Assembly (NCBI GenBank): GCA_950106755.1
Contig: OX467086.1
Coordinates: 10,558,001 to 10,622,000 of the forward strand
DNA: 64,000 nt
Source: Climacium dendroides
Lineage: Eukaryota; Streptophyta; Bryopsida; Hypnales; Climaciaceae
Reading direction: 5' to 3'
Position 1 is the stretch's first letter. Every line of letters starts with the position of its first letter. The notes below the pieces were generated by a model, which searched no databases, was not told the origin of the DNA, and worked only from the letters and a program-made list of their open reading frames with translations. Positions 37,590 to 49,429 of this stretch are shown here, in pieces. Position numbers and translations under genes: made by a program.

Positions 37590-38624
37590 TGGGGGTCCAC
37601 TCTTTCACACACCCCAAGTCCTGATTCCTAATTACCAATGAGCAATGAGCAAGGAGTCATCTGATCACATTGAGGGAGTTTTATCACATTGATCGCCTTC
37701 ACGTGAAATACTACCGTTTGTGAAGATAGAAATAGCAGCCTTGGCGTTCTCTGTGGATTTTTTTCAAGTGGTCTGTGCTAATTTAGAACGCCCCTGCGAG
37801 AGACTAAACTTGACGCGCAGGCTCCAACTTTTGCAATGCCAGCAGTAATGAAACAGAACTACGTTACCTCCACGGACAAGCAGTGTCACCACTACGTAGC
37901 ATCCAAATTAGAAGCGCCTATGATCATACTCGCTAAAATGGCGAGTTTCAGGGGCGTCAATATTGCGATACTCAAAGCGCACAAAGCTTCGAAAACTAGG
38001 ACCGGTACATCTAAGCTTAAGTCGGTCCATACGGGCGTCTCCCCAAGTGCCAATTTCCGCAAAATTCAGCAGTTGCAGCGAATTTGAAGATGAACTGGCA
38101 AAGAGGCTCACCTGTGTCGTGGCCCTCAATTGGGCTGGATGGATCGAAAGTGAGTCGGTGAAGCAATTGGTTACGTTTCGAAGCCTCAAAATCCGTTGGG
38201 TCCGCCTTGGAAGAGTGATTTGAAAAAACCGAGAGCTGTACTGGGATTTGTCCTAGTACAAATACGATTGTTGATGTGGACTGATTGAGCAAGCAAGCGC
38301 AGGAAAAAAGTGAGTTCGTCTGGGATCGAGGAGGATTTTTGAAGAGAAACTTGGGGCGGATCCGGCAGTGTACAGACACAGAGGCAGACACACACAGACA
38401 CAGACAGTAAGCTGAGGAGGCAGTGAAAGAGGCAGGAAAGGAGACTCGGAAGCAGGGAGCAGTGATTTGGCTTGAATGGGTCTCTTCCGTCTCGGTTCCT
38501 GCTCCCACCTTATTTGGTTTTGTGCCCCCAAAGACTCTAACTTTACTTGGGCAATTCTCAACTTGTTTTTGTTGGTAAGGTGGTGGGTACCCGTAAATTT
38601 TGTACTCGGTCTATCATCACTCTA
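37590..38624. promoter_or_regulatory. PLC upstream region
   Basis: Probable promoter and 5' leader of the minus-strand PLC gene. It is richer in GC and CG dinucleotides than the distal DNA. A short imperfect (CA/GA)-rich run (ACACACAGACACAGACAG) lies at about 38388-38407. Overlapping ORFs on both strands occur (for example 38508-38017), but none has recognisable similarity, consistent with a low-stop GC-rich leader. Confidence 0.4.
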
Positions 38625-38835
38625 TGTACATCTCCAAAATCAATATGTACGTTTGTTGAAGAAACGATTTTAGAACATCTAACGGAAAAAAAAAATTTAC
38701 AACTTTTGCAAATGGTATCTAAATGTTTCATTCATTTTGTGCATTTGGGAACCTTTCTTCATTTGCCAACAAGAAAAGATGAAATTTTGACCAGGTTAAT
38801 AATAGTAATTTTGTGCATTAGTGAGAAAAAAGGAG
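38625..38835 (+). repeat. Dispersed repeat R2 copy 2, upstream of PLC
   Basis: Direct counterpart of 28455-28675; see that entry for shared blocks. The 103-codon ORF at 38547-38858 is an artefact of this repeat. Confidence 0.55.
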
Positions 38836-39529
38836 AACTTTGGGGGGTCCCTATTTAAACACTTAGGACATGCCCATGGGGCACATGTATTTGTGTAGAT
38901 TTGCATTGCATGGATAAAACGTACAAGGCTGCAAGGTTACAAGGGATTTAGGATTTAGGATCTTAGGGTTTAGAGACCAGTCATGATGTTCATCCTATCG
39001 CTTCAAATTTTCATTGTTATTTGAGAAATCTAAAAGATTTTTTTTGTGAAATTATGACTTATTGAAAACATGTGATTTCATCTTTGAAAATTAAAATAGA
39101 TCGTGTAATGTGATGGGGGTTTAAATTCAGCTATTTGGTCATAGGCTTTGTCTTCATGGTATTAGGCTAATATACATAGATAGAATCAAAATTACAATTA
39201 GAAGTTTCTTTTTACTCATAGATAAAATAAAATTACAAAAATTACAAAAAAATGAAATTATAAATTATAAATGTGCTTGTATGTTTGATGAATTATTTCA
39301 ACTTTTAGGGGCAACTCACTAAAAATGAAGTTTTTATTTTTATTTTTTGAAATTTTCACACAATGTGTGCATGAGGAGTAGCTTTAATACCATGAAGACA
39401 AAGCCTAATACCATTGGCCCCATAATTTTCATAACTTTTGACCATATGATTAAAAAATTATTGTATAATATGTAGTTTTCATTGCTTGGTTGGTAGCTTG
39501 GGCAACTAAAAAACTTCTTTAAAAATCAC

Positions 39530-40140
39530 TTTTAAGTAAAATAAAAATTTGAAATTGGTTCTCTAGATTTATATATACATAGAAAGATTTGAATCATTCC
39601 ATTTTGATCAATGAGATGAAAGGCATGAGGGTTTTTAGTTGTGGGTAGTTCATGGGTAGTTATAGAATCTCTACTCCAAGATAAACTTTGAAGTCCTCTA
39701 TTTAATTCAATTTTCAATTTTTTTGGAAGAAAATAAAATTTTAGGTTTATATTGTTTATTACAATATTACAACCATTAGGATTGGCTTTTTTCAATTCTA
39801 TAAATAAATTGTTGACAATTTAGTATTTTGAATCATTCTCTACTTCTTTCTACTTACTTTTTTTTCCCATATGTTGTACAATTCCAAAAAATCTAAATTT
39901 TTTCAAGCATGTAGCCAACTTGCCTTGAAAAATGAATCCGAAGAATTAATACCATTTTGCACATTCTTTATAATGATTTGGCCTTGTGAAGTACAACTAT
40001 CCAGATTTTTCAAGGATCAAAAAAAATATTTTTTTCCACTTTAGACACTAATATCTTGCAATCTACATAGTGAAAATTTCTGAGATTTTTTCCACATCTT
40101 CTCAAATTAGCATACTATAAGATCCTACAAATTAGAACAA
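39530..40140 (-). mobile_element. Inverted partial copy of TTAA element family A
   Basis: Read on the minus strand the order matches 14640-15240. The block GTAGGATCTTATAG (about 40114-40127) matches GTAGGATCTTGTAG in copy 1. A GTTGGCTACATGC block (39905-39917) and GGAATTGTACAACATATG (39870-39887) follow. GAAAGAAGTAGAGAATGATTC (39831-39851) and the ACTTTGAAGTCC region complete the match. No intact TTAA/CCCC terminus is visible at either edge. Confidence 0.65.
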
Positions 40141-42071
40141 ACAAAGCTACATCCTTCTACATATTCTTCAATGCAATGAAGACAATGAAGGGATTGGAAA
40201 ACAATACAAAAAATACTACATTCCATAGTGACAATTTAACCCTAAAATGAATGAATCCTTTCTTGAATCTTTGCATACTTTTGCTTATGTCTTATAAAAA
40301 TATAGTGTTTACTTTTATTTCATCAAATTCATCATATAGAAAGTTTTTATTTGATTTTTATAAAGTCAAACATTGATTGAGATGAATGAGAAGTACTGCA
40401 GTAAAAAAGTCCATGGAACCTTTTGTTCATCATCCAAATTTTTGACGTTGAAGCGCTAATATAAGGGTTAAAGTCATATTCATAACACTTTGAGAGCCCC
40501 CTATGTGGCCTACTTGAGGGGTTCAAAAGGGAAGGGGGTCTTGATGACCTCTTCTAAAGTAAATATTACAATTTTTTTTGGTATTTCTTTAAAACTAAAA
40601 AGACAAATAAATTTAATACGTGCTATTCTTTGAGGGCTCTTCATTTGAGAATTGTAGTCTTTTTTGCAACGGGTTTCTATGTAAGGTGAAGGCACCCATT
40701 TCTAATCAACAAACAATAGGGTGAAGTTTGAAATGTACTTTTTTCTTCTTTTCAAGGTTTGGACTATTAAGTACATGACACATGTCCCAAAGTAGTAAGC
40801 AAAAAAGTAAGAAGCAATAAACATGAAAGTAGCTCTTGAATGATTGGAATTAAAAGAGTTGAGACATTGGTTATGAGTCCGGTGCACTTTTTGCCTCCCC
40901 AAATTCATAGTAATTTTAGTTCAAGCAATAAAATTACCAATTTTTTTGCAATCCTCTTCATTCCTATCACTACAAGTATGAAAATATTTGTTTTGCCTTG
41001 CACTACTCCAGATCATGTCTAGCCCAGAAACAACGATGAGGCCATTTTGTGGCTTTTGGATGAATGTTTCTTGAATTGTAGAGAGCTAGGAAGCAATTTT
41101 TCATCCACTTTTTTCTTGTTCACCTTCCATGTTGGGTTATGAAGATAATCTAGTTTGTCTTCACATAAATGAGAAGTTACTAAAAAAACGGATCACAAAA
41201 TATGTTATTTTAGTGTATTTTAGAAAGTTGTTGCTCCTTGCTTTAAATCTGAATTTTTTTTACAAAAATGATATTTTTTGAATTTAAGCCCAACTAACAA
41301 AATAAAGTTCATGCACTCTAGTTTCTACTCCAATTTGAATTTTGAAAAAATTCCTAATAATCAATTTTTTATTGCAATTTGAACTTTGGATGTATTTTCA
41401 ATGTCTACTACGTTCTCATTATAGAATGGCACGGAAAATGAGTTTACACCATGTTGTTCATCACTATAATATGCACACATGGTGAAATTTTCAGATTTTT
41501 TGAAATAATTTTCTATTTGATATGATTTTTCTTCATTATATCTACAAAAAGTCACAAAAAATTAATTATTTACAAAAAAATCTAAAATTTTGATGCAACA
41601 AAGAAGACATTTTGTTTCATCTCTGAAAAATAAATCAAAATTTTTTCATACATATCTTGTTGCAAAATGGCAACAAACTGAGTGATGACAGTGAGGCTTG
41701 AAATCAGCAGTCATAGGTCCGTCATTTAGGGGCTAGAATTGCTGGTTTGATCGGTTATGGGTGCCTTCACCTTATGTATAAAAATGCTGAATTATTTTGA
41801 AAGAATTCAAAGGCAAATGAGAATATTTTTGAAACCCACCCATACCGGTACTTCACCCACAAGGAACTCCTATTTGGGGGGGTGAGCCACGGCATGAGAA
41901 CTGGTCCAATATGCATTCAACCTGTAGTCTGACAACTGAAGGTGTGCAAGTTGGTAGTGAATGACTTACCCAGTCCATGGCCGGGTCAACTGCATTTTCC
42001 AATTCCTTATTGAAAGACGCAACCTAATTCTTATGTCAGCTAATTCTCCACCCACACTAAATAACACAGGA
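40141..42071. other. AT-rich gene-free DNA
   Basis: No gene supported. A TTTAACCCTAAAATGAATG edge at 40235-40253 resembles family B/A termini but no complete element is bounded. Short ORFs on both strands have no recognisable motif. Confidence 0.45.
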
Positions 42072-42346
42072 CACTAAATCCGACCCATCCGACCCAGAAA
42101 GTGGGACCAGCAGGGGGAAAACGCAAGTTCTTGGGGTAAAAGTAAAATCTTGCCCTTTATTTTGTGCCGTGTTTAGGGTATGTTCTAGACCTCTCCAAGC
42201 TTATGTGAGGTCTCTGATTGCAAATATGAATTCAAAATTTGTAAAAATTTTTTTTTAAGAAAAATAAAAAATGTACGCATTTTTTCTACAGGGTAAAATT
42301 CTTGCATTTTCCCCCTACAAATCCCACTTTGTGAGACGGGTTTATT
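42072..42346. mobile_element. Inverted-repeat MITE, family C copy 1
   Basis: Long imperfect terminal arms: left CTAAATCCGACCCATCC... and, inverted from the right end, AAACCCGTCTCACAAAGTGG. Both arms continue through GTGGGA and GGGGGAAAA-type blocks for about 65 bp. The arms enclose about 150 bp. The interior (42155-42235) is the reverse complement of the interior of family C copy 2. Confidence 0.6.
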
Positions 42347-42821
42347 GTCTTGCCTAATTAACCATTTTGGTGTATCGAAAACTCTTGCATTTAACTCTTA
42401 GGAGTTAAGGTAACTTAGTATGCTTTAAAAGTGACCATTTAAGGGCTGGTCCACCTTTTACATAAGTTTCCGTGGATAAAAATATTTTTTAGATCATTTT
42501 TCAGAAAAAGGAAAATAGATGTGGAATCTAATACAAGTGGTTTTGTATTTTTTCCAATCATTTTTGAATTACTTATAAACTTTCAAAGATGTGGGACACA
42601 TGCACCTATTTGTGACCATAGGCCTTCCAAAATGCGTCACTTGCAACTTGTAAAGAGATGTGTAGAAATCAAAGACAATGATTGACTCTTGCAATAGAAA
42701 AACAATTTTTCCTCAATTCATTCAATTACTACAGTGGTCCTTTTAAGGGTCACTTCATCTCCTTTCTCCAACAAATAATAGGGGTGGTTTGAAGTAGATG
42801 GGTGGTTTTAGAGCATACTAC

Positions 42822-43574
42822 CTTAAGACAAACTAATGTGCCTTGTACCATTGCCATAGTCAAAATAAAAACAAAAATAATTTTCTAAATTTTTAGTTCA
42901 TAAAAACTCATAATTCAATAACTTTTTCACCATAGGTCCAAATGCCATGAAATAAAGCCCTTGCACCCTTCCTTGCCAATAGCTTTCTAACAGTACTAGG
43001 AATGCAATCAGGAGATGCATGGTCCATGAGATCTCAACATAACAAACAAAACAAAATAAGCATCCTCTCTTAAATAATGGATGGACTAATGTATCTTTGT
43101 GTTGTTGCCATAGCCAAAGAAAAAAAGTAAAAATAATTTTCTAATTTTTTAAAAACAAAAATAACTCAAAAATCCATAACTTTCACATTGTAGGTCGGAA
43201 CACCATGAAACAAAGTCCATGCACCCCTCCTTGCAAAGAGCTTTTTGATGATATGAAGAACATAACCTAGGGATGCACATGCTAGGATTTCTCACCGTAA
43301 CAAACAAAATAAAACAAAACAAACAAAATAACTATACCTTAAATTAATTTGTTTGTTACTTTGAGATCTCTCAAACCGTGCATCCCCCAATCATCTACTT
43401 AGTACCATTGGAAAGCCCTTGACAAAGAAGGGTGCATGGGCTTTGTTTCATGGCATTTGAATATACACTATAAAAGTTATTGAATTTCAAAGTTTTTACT
43501 AAATTAAATAATTTAAAAAATTACTTTTACTTTTATTTTGGTTGTGGTAACGGCACAGGGCACACTAGCCTTAA
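42822..43574. repeat. Repeat family D: two direct TTAA-bounded units and one inverted unit
   Basis: Units run 42822-43069 and 43070-43337 in direct orientation; 43342-43574 is inverted. Each edge is TTAA (42824, 43070, 43338, 43571). Shared blocks are TTGCCATAG, AAAATAATTTTCTAA, CCATGAAA-AAAG-CC, ATGCA-CC and CTCCTTGC. Direct plus inverted copies can form a ~230-bp hairpin. A split copy is at 13879-14548. No ORF. Confidence 0.7.
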
Positions 43575-44242
43575 TGGATGGATCATAGTAGTGACTTACA
43601 TTGAATAAACTTTCGTACATACATAGATATAGATATGCATGTTTATTATTTGTTATTTCATTTCTTTTTAAATGCGTCACTGCTCAGGGAATGAACCTGC
43701 TGATGGGGAAGGAGTTTACTACGAAATTTGCAAATCAAATGCAAAGTCGGTGTTGAATGATGGTGATGAACAGCAAGCTCTCGAAAACAGGGATAACTGA
43801 AAACGCAATGGAGTCAACTTGCACTGCACCAGAGGGAGAAAACTTGCTGCTGTTGACAAACAATGGAAAGTGATTTTAGAAACTGTGCCAATCCCACAAG
43901 AAGCAAGCTTCTCTTAGAAGAAGAATTCACCTTCTTTGGAGAGGTCGGTGAGAAAGAACTCGTATTTCACAACGCCATGAGAGACTAGAACTATCCCCAA
44001 CCGACTCTTCATTCATGTTGGTCATATGACCAGCGCAGCGATTCCCAAACTGGTTAAATTTCTCTCCCTTTTACTTTATTTTTTCATGCCCTCAGTGTAA
44101 TTTTTTTTTTTAAATCCAAAAATGAACATTTGGCTAATTAGTTTGAACCCATTCTGGGATCACTAGGCAAGAGTTACTCTTCTTGTGTCATGAGCAGCTA
44201 GGAGAGAGGTCAAGAACAGAACCAAAATATAGCACACAATAG

Positions 44243-44506
44243 CTAAACCTATTCCACGAAGTGGGACGAGCAAGGTGAAAACTTAGGAATTCTACTTTGG
44301 GAAAAACGCTAAATTTTTTATTTTTCACATGTGAATTTTTTGGCAAACATTGAATTCATATTTGCTATCAGGGACCCCCAATCAGCTAGGAGAGAGGTCA
44401 AAAACAGACCCAAAACATGGCACACAATAAAGGGCAAGATTTTACTTTTACCTTGGAGAACTTGCATTTTCACCCTACTTGTTTCACTTTGTGGGATGAA
44501 TTTAGC
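44243..44506. mobile_element. Inverted-repeat MITE, family C copy 2
   Basis: The left arm GCTAAACCTATTCCACGAAG matches the reverse complement of the right end, GCTAAATTCATCCCACAAAG; the arms extend about 45 bp through GTGAAAA. Part of the interior (AGGAGAGAGGTCAAAAACAG, from about 44389) is repeated directly just outside the left arm at about 44201. A decayed relative of the interior is near 56500-56590. Confidence 0.6.
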
Positions 44507-45119
44507 ATCTTGTGTGTCATGAGGCCTAAAAGTGCTTCAAAATACTCTTTAAAAAATTATTATTTTTTAATTGTCATCTTTCTTAATTCTTTGAATGAAT
44601 ATTTTTTTATTTTTTTTATTTAAATAAACTTGCTTCAATATGTTCCAAAATTTTAGAGTCAAGATCCTCACTAGTTGTGAAAACCTCAATGCTGAAGCTT
44701 CAAAAACAAGTATTTTTTAGCCCTTCTGAATGATAAAGTGTCATCTTTCAAAAAAAAATTAGAAAAACATGCATTTGTAATATGTCCTAGAAGTTGAAAA
44801 CATGTTAAAAAATATATAACATTCAATAGCCTTTAGAGAGGCTGCTTTTCCTTCCTTGGAAGCATCATCTACAAAAAACATCCACATGGGGAATTAAAGT
44901 AAGCTCCAGCATCGGGTGCCAAGATCGTGGCAGTAGACTTATGGCTTGCACTTTTTTTTTCCTTCTAAATCTCGGACCAACCAATCAAATATTCAAAGAA
45001 ACATTAAGATGATTTGGCAAAAACCATGAGAATCCTTTGAATCAAAATTCCATTGTCATTTAACCCTCCACCATCGAAAAATTATTTTGATAGCCTTATG
45101 AAGGAAATGACTAGGAAAC

Positions 45120-45380
45120 CATTAGAAGACATTTTAAGTTTCTATAGGGCCGTTTCAAGCCTGTTCCCCCGCAGCGAGGGAACGGTCAACTGTCAGGAAA
45201 AAAAATTTAATTTTTTTTAAATTCTTAGAATGCCAAAAAAAATTGAAAAAAAAAATTAATTTTTTTTCCAAAAATGTCGTGGCACGATCTCGACCACATT
45301 AGCTTGCTGCGTTGTCACTGCGGGGAGTTCTCCGCCATGATAATTTGTGGCCCTATAGAGGCCTAAAATGTCTTCTAATG
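45120..45380. repeat. Inverted repeat with ~30-bp arms
   Basis: ATTAGAAGACATTTTAAG at about 45121 is mirrored by CTAAAATGTCTTCTAAT at about 45364-45380, and the match continues inwards to CTATAGGGCC (about 45144 and 45349). The enclosed ~190 bp includes an A/T-rich block and short CG-containing segments. No ORF. Confidence 0.6.
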
Positions 45381-45499
45381 ATTTGAGGGAATCAGGGAAT
45401 GAAGGTTGGAGATGTCATTTTCATATTGAAATTGAATTTTTCACCATGAATCCTCAAAGGATATGGGATAATTTGAAAATGAGTGCAAAACTGCTTATT

Positions 45500-45870
45500 G
45501 TCAAAATGTCAAAATTATGTTTATGTAGAATTTCAAACCTCATTTAGTCATAATAGAATTATTTTTTTTTTTAAACTTTGAACTAGAAAAAGTTGGAAAA
45601 TTTATTTGAATTTCATATCCATTTTATATTTCAAGCCTCCAATCAAAAGTTATGTACAAATTCTAGAGAGGATGTTTCAAGATGTAAAAGAAAATGTCTC
45701 TTCCAACCCCTCTTTGAAATTTTTCCATAACTTTTGATTGGAGGCTTGAAATATCAAATAAATTTTTGGAGATGAAATTTAAATAGATTTCTAAACTTTT
45801 TTTAGTCTAAAGTTTTTTGAAATTTTTAATTTTACTATGGCTGAATGAGGCCTAAAATTTTACTTCGAAT
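45500..45870. repeat. Long near-contiguous inverted repeat (hairpin)
   Basis: The arms meet near 45690. CAAGCCTCCAATCAAAAGTT (45634-45653) pairs with AACTTTTGATTGGAGGCTTG (45731-45750). Outer arm segments such as AAACCTCATTTAG-CATA and TATGGCTGAATGAGG-C also pair, giving arms of roughly 150 bp. A transcript would fold into a long double-stranded stem. No ORF. Confidence 0.7.
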
Positions 45871-46240
45871 AGAATTCTTGCTTTAATTTGACTTAACTAT
45901 GAGTAGTTGGGCTCCTACTAACTTTAATTTATTTATCCTACATTGTTTACTTTACCTCTTACCACACCATATGTATATAAAGATTAGTCTTTTCATTCCT
46001 AATACACAAATCATGAAAGGCATTCAAAACATAGTGAAGAAATTGAAGCATTAGTTTCAATGAGTAGAATGCTAATTTCATGAAATTTTTAATTTTGAAG
46101 ATTGATTTTGTTTCTAATCTAGTTGAATGCATAGTTTTTTTGATAACCCATTTTGTTATTAAACTTAACTACAGTTTTGTCCCAAGTACTTAGGCAAGTC
46201 AGCTTCAGTTTTCTCACAATTTGTAATGCGTGGATTATTA

Positions 46241-46497
46241 GCTACACAAAATAGTGAAATTAGGTTGCCCTTCACTAATTTCTCGACATTTCACACTATA
46301 TAAATATGTACAGTTATTGTAGAAGGATGCAGTAATGTAGGAACCATGTGTGTTGCAAGGGTTGATGCATTGATTCATGGCTTGGGTATAGATAATTGCT
46401 TGTACCTCCATCTAAACAAGTGGTGAATCATGAGGTAACTTTTTTGAGTAAGGCAACCTAATTGTTAAGGCAACCTAATTTCACTATTTTGTGTAGC
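46241..46497. mobile_element. 257-bp element with 29-bp perfect terminal inverted repeats
   Basis: 46241-46269 (starts GCTACACAAAATAGTGAAAT) is the exact reverse complement of 46469-46497. An extra partial direct copy of the right arm (AGGCAACCTAATT) lies just inside it at about 46451. No ORF. A target-site duplication is not obvious. Perfect arms suggest recent formation or ongoing constraint. Confidence 0.75.
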
Positions 46498-46501
46498 GAT
46501 G

Positions 46502-46563
46502 GATGTGGAATATTCCACACCATATCATCCAAAGGATGAAATAGTGTGGAATATTCCACATCA
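46502..46563. repeat. ~60-bp palindrome (cruciform-capable)
   Basis: GATGTGGAATATTCCACACC on the left is mirrored by GTGTGGAATATTCCACATC on the right, with centre GGATG-like arms around 46530. It adjoins the right end of the 257-bp inverted-repeat element. Each arm itself contains the palindrome TGGAATATTCCA. Confidence 0.8.
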
Positions 46564-47375
46564 TTCTGTCTAAGGGAAGGCAATCCTTCTTACTACTACT
46601 GAATGTTATGTAGATTGAGCGTAGATGTTAAATTTTAAAAAATAATTGAGATATTCATTTCTAAAACATTACTTGAAAAGAGAGCAAGATGATTATTAAA
46701 AAACTAAAATGCAAATAATTTTGACGTGAAATTAAGAAATTTCAAAACTCAGAAGCCTAGGTATGCAACTCTTGTATTATATACAAGGGTCATTAACATT
46801 AAATAGCTTAGAGGATGGCTTTTGTAATTAAAACAACCCAAAGTTGGGTGAAGACCAAATTAAATAAAATAGATGTAGAAAATGTTGGGTTGCATATTTG
46901 TTAAATAAAAACTTCACAATTTATATGAAGAATTGAAACACATATTTTGTTAACCTTGTAAAGTATTTAATGAGTGTATTGAAAGCAAAAGTTGGAATTG
47001 TATTTACAAATATTGGAGGGCCTTTTTGAGATCTCCTTTTTTTGAAAGGGGTTTTGGCAAAGTATGAAAAAGATATGCAATTTTGAAGTTCTTGGTGTTC
47101 TTTTATGTCAAAATTAAAACTTCTAAATTCTTCTTAAGACTAAAAAAAAATTAGCATATTACTTTTTTCAAATTTTAAACTCTACCATGTTTTTAATCAT
47201 ACCATGACATTTTCAAAAATAATAAAACATGTTCCATTCAATACAACTTGCAAAAGGGCAAAAGCAAGCTAGATTAGACCAAAGTCGGCAAAAGTACAAT
47301 CATAAAAGTTCATTTCATTTTCTTGCATATGATCTCTAAATTCTAAAAAATATTTTATAATTTTTTTGTAGTATA
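46564..47375. other. AT-rich gene-free DNA
   Basis: No gene, RNA or bounded repeat recognised. Confidence 0.5.
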
Positions 47376-47379
47376 TTAA

Positions 47380-48273
47380 CCCCTAAAGTCCTAAGGTCAT
47401 TTTTTTGTCAAAAAAACTCAAAACTACCATTTCTGCTACATTTGCCCAAGAAAACAAAAAAAATAACTTTTTCAAAATCTAACCATAGGATGATAGGATC
47501 TTGTACTTAACTTGTCTAAAATCATGTGTTTAAAATTTCACAAAGTTTGACTGAATAGATTGGAAGATACTGACATTCAAAATTGGAATTTTTTTTTTTT
47601 TAACTATGGCCTTCAATTTCAGATGACTTTGACTGCCATTCATGGAAATTTTTTGTACTACACACTTTGAATTTAAGATTTATTATGCTGAAGAATTGAG
47701 TTTAAATTCTATGATTTTTTTTTAAAAAACAACAATAATTGATTTTCATTCTTTAAAAAATTGTTAAGTAGAAGTAAGTCTAAGATTGAAAGAATGACTA
47801 AATTGTTAATACCTCTAAGATGGAAGTGAAACACAATAATTCCAATGGTGAAATTGTTCTTGCAAACATATTTAATCTTATCAAACAACTTTTTCTGAAA
47901 AAATGAATCCTACAAGTGTTTTTTTGAAGATGCTTAGATTCCATGAAAAACAAGATTGTCTATATCTTTCTCATCACTAGTCCAAATATAATGAATCAAA
48001 GCTTCATATTTAGAGAAAATATAATATTTTAGGAAAAAAATTAAAATTTAATTTTGACTTTTTGTGATTTTTTCAATGTTGCCCGCCAACCTTTGTTTTT
48101 AGCTAATTGTGCTATAAATTTTGTTCGCAAGCACTAATTGAAATAAAAAATTATATTCCCATAAAGCTTATGTATTTTTCTAGCTTAATAAAAATTTCCA
48201 AAAAATCTCAATGAATATTGAGACTATATGAGCCTACTCGAGGTTGTATTTTGGCCCAATGGGACTTTAGGGG
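47380..48273 (+). mobile_element. TTAA-flanked, piggyBac-like non-autonomous element, family A copy 2
   Basis: An 894-bp body flanked by TTAA at 47376-47379 and 48274-48277. The left end CCCCTAAAGTCCTAAGG and the inverted right end CCCCTAAAGTCCCATTG share 12 terminal bases. The left part parallels copy 1 (AAACTACCATTTCTGCTACA versus AAACTGCCATTTCTAGTACA; AGGATCTTGTA shared). No transposase ORF. Confidence 0.75.
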
Positions 48274-48277
48274 TTAA

Positions 48278-49429
48278 ATCAAGAAATGAAGAAACTTAAT
48301 TGAATTCTTTTGTATATTTATATCCATTAGAAAAAATTTAGGATAAAATTTCCTAAATCAATATGTTGGAAAATGTTTTGAAAACGTATGTAAGATTTTT
48401 CAACCAAAATAAATTTTATATTAATCTTTAAAACAATTATAAAGTGGAGGATGATATTGAATGAAAGAAAAAACAAATTTTCTAATAATTTTTACAAGAA
48501 ATTAAAATTTTCTAATTCCAATGTTGAGAAATTCTAGTAAAAATAAATAATTTTTATTTAGAATATATTTTTTGCTGCCAGGTTTGACATTGAAATAAAA
48601 AAATATCTTCTAAATTTTGTAATATTTATTGGAATGACATGAAAAATGCTTCATACATAAATTATGATGAGTAACATCCATCCTAAAATTATGAAGTCAA
48701 CAGAGGCTACCCAAATTCTCAAAATGTACAAGGAGGGTTCCTTGGTCCTTTAGGGATTAAGATGTATATAAATTTATATGATATATTTATATATTTATAA
48801 TACCCCAAAGTATTGATATGTGTTTGATATTGATATCCATTTCAATATCCACATTCTATCTATCATTGTATCGGATTCTAGTATGTTGAAAAATTATTTA
48901 CTTCAGCTCATTGGCCAAGAACACTGAATTCGTAATTTTTGCACTTGGCCAAGTGCATTAATCAAACACTAAAAAAGACACATTTTTTCAATCTTCATAA
49001 ATGTGGTATACCAATTCTAGAAGTGGGTCAAGCTTTTTAAAAAAAAATTGTACATTATAATTGGATCATTTTTTTTGCACATAGCATGCTATTGTGCTTG
49101 AAGTAATGAACTATGCATTTGAAATATGAACAAATTTGTATATTTGAACAAAGAATCACTTGTACCCAACATTTTTTAATTGGGATTTTGAGTCAAACGT
49201 TGGTCTTGCTTTAAAAATCAATCCCATGGTATTATGAAATACTTTTATGTACTTTAAAAAATAGCACACCATCAATTTATTATCAATTCATTGCTACACT
49301 TGAAAAGAAAAGCTCAAAATAAACACACAAAATACCATAATTACTAAGTATAATAACTATTCCTATTAATAAAAACTATATAGAACAGGATGCACTACTA
49401 TACATATTTGTACACAAATTGTCAACATA
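48278..49429. other. AT-rich DNA downstream of the degenerate element
   Basis: No gene supported. A GGTCCTTTAGGGATTAA edge at 48745-48761 is a third right-end-like family A terminus without a matched left end, perhaps from a nested or older insertion. Confidence 0.5.
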
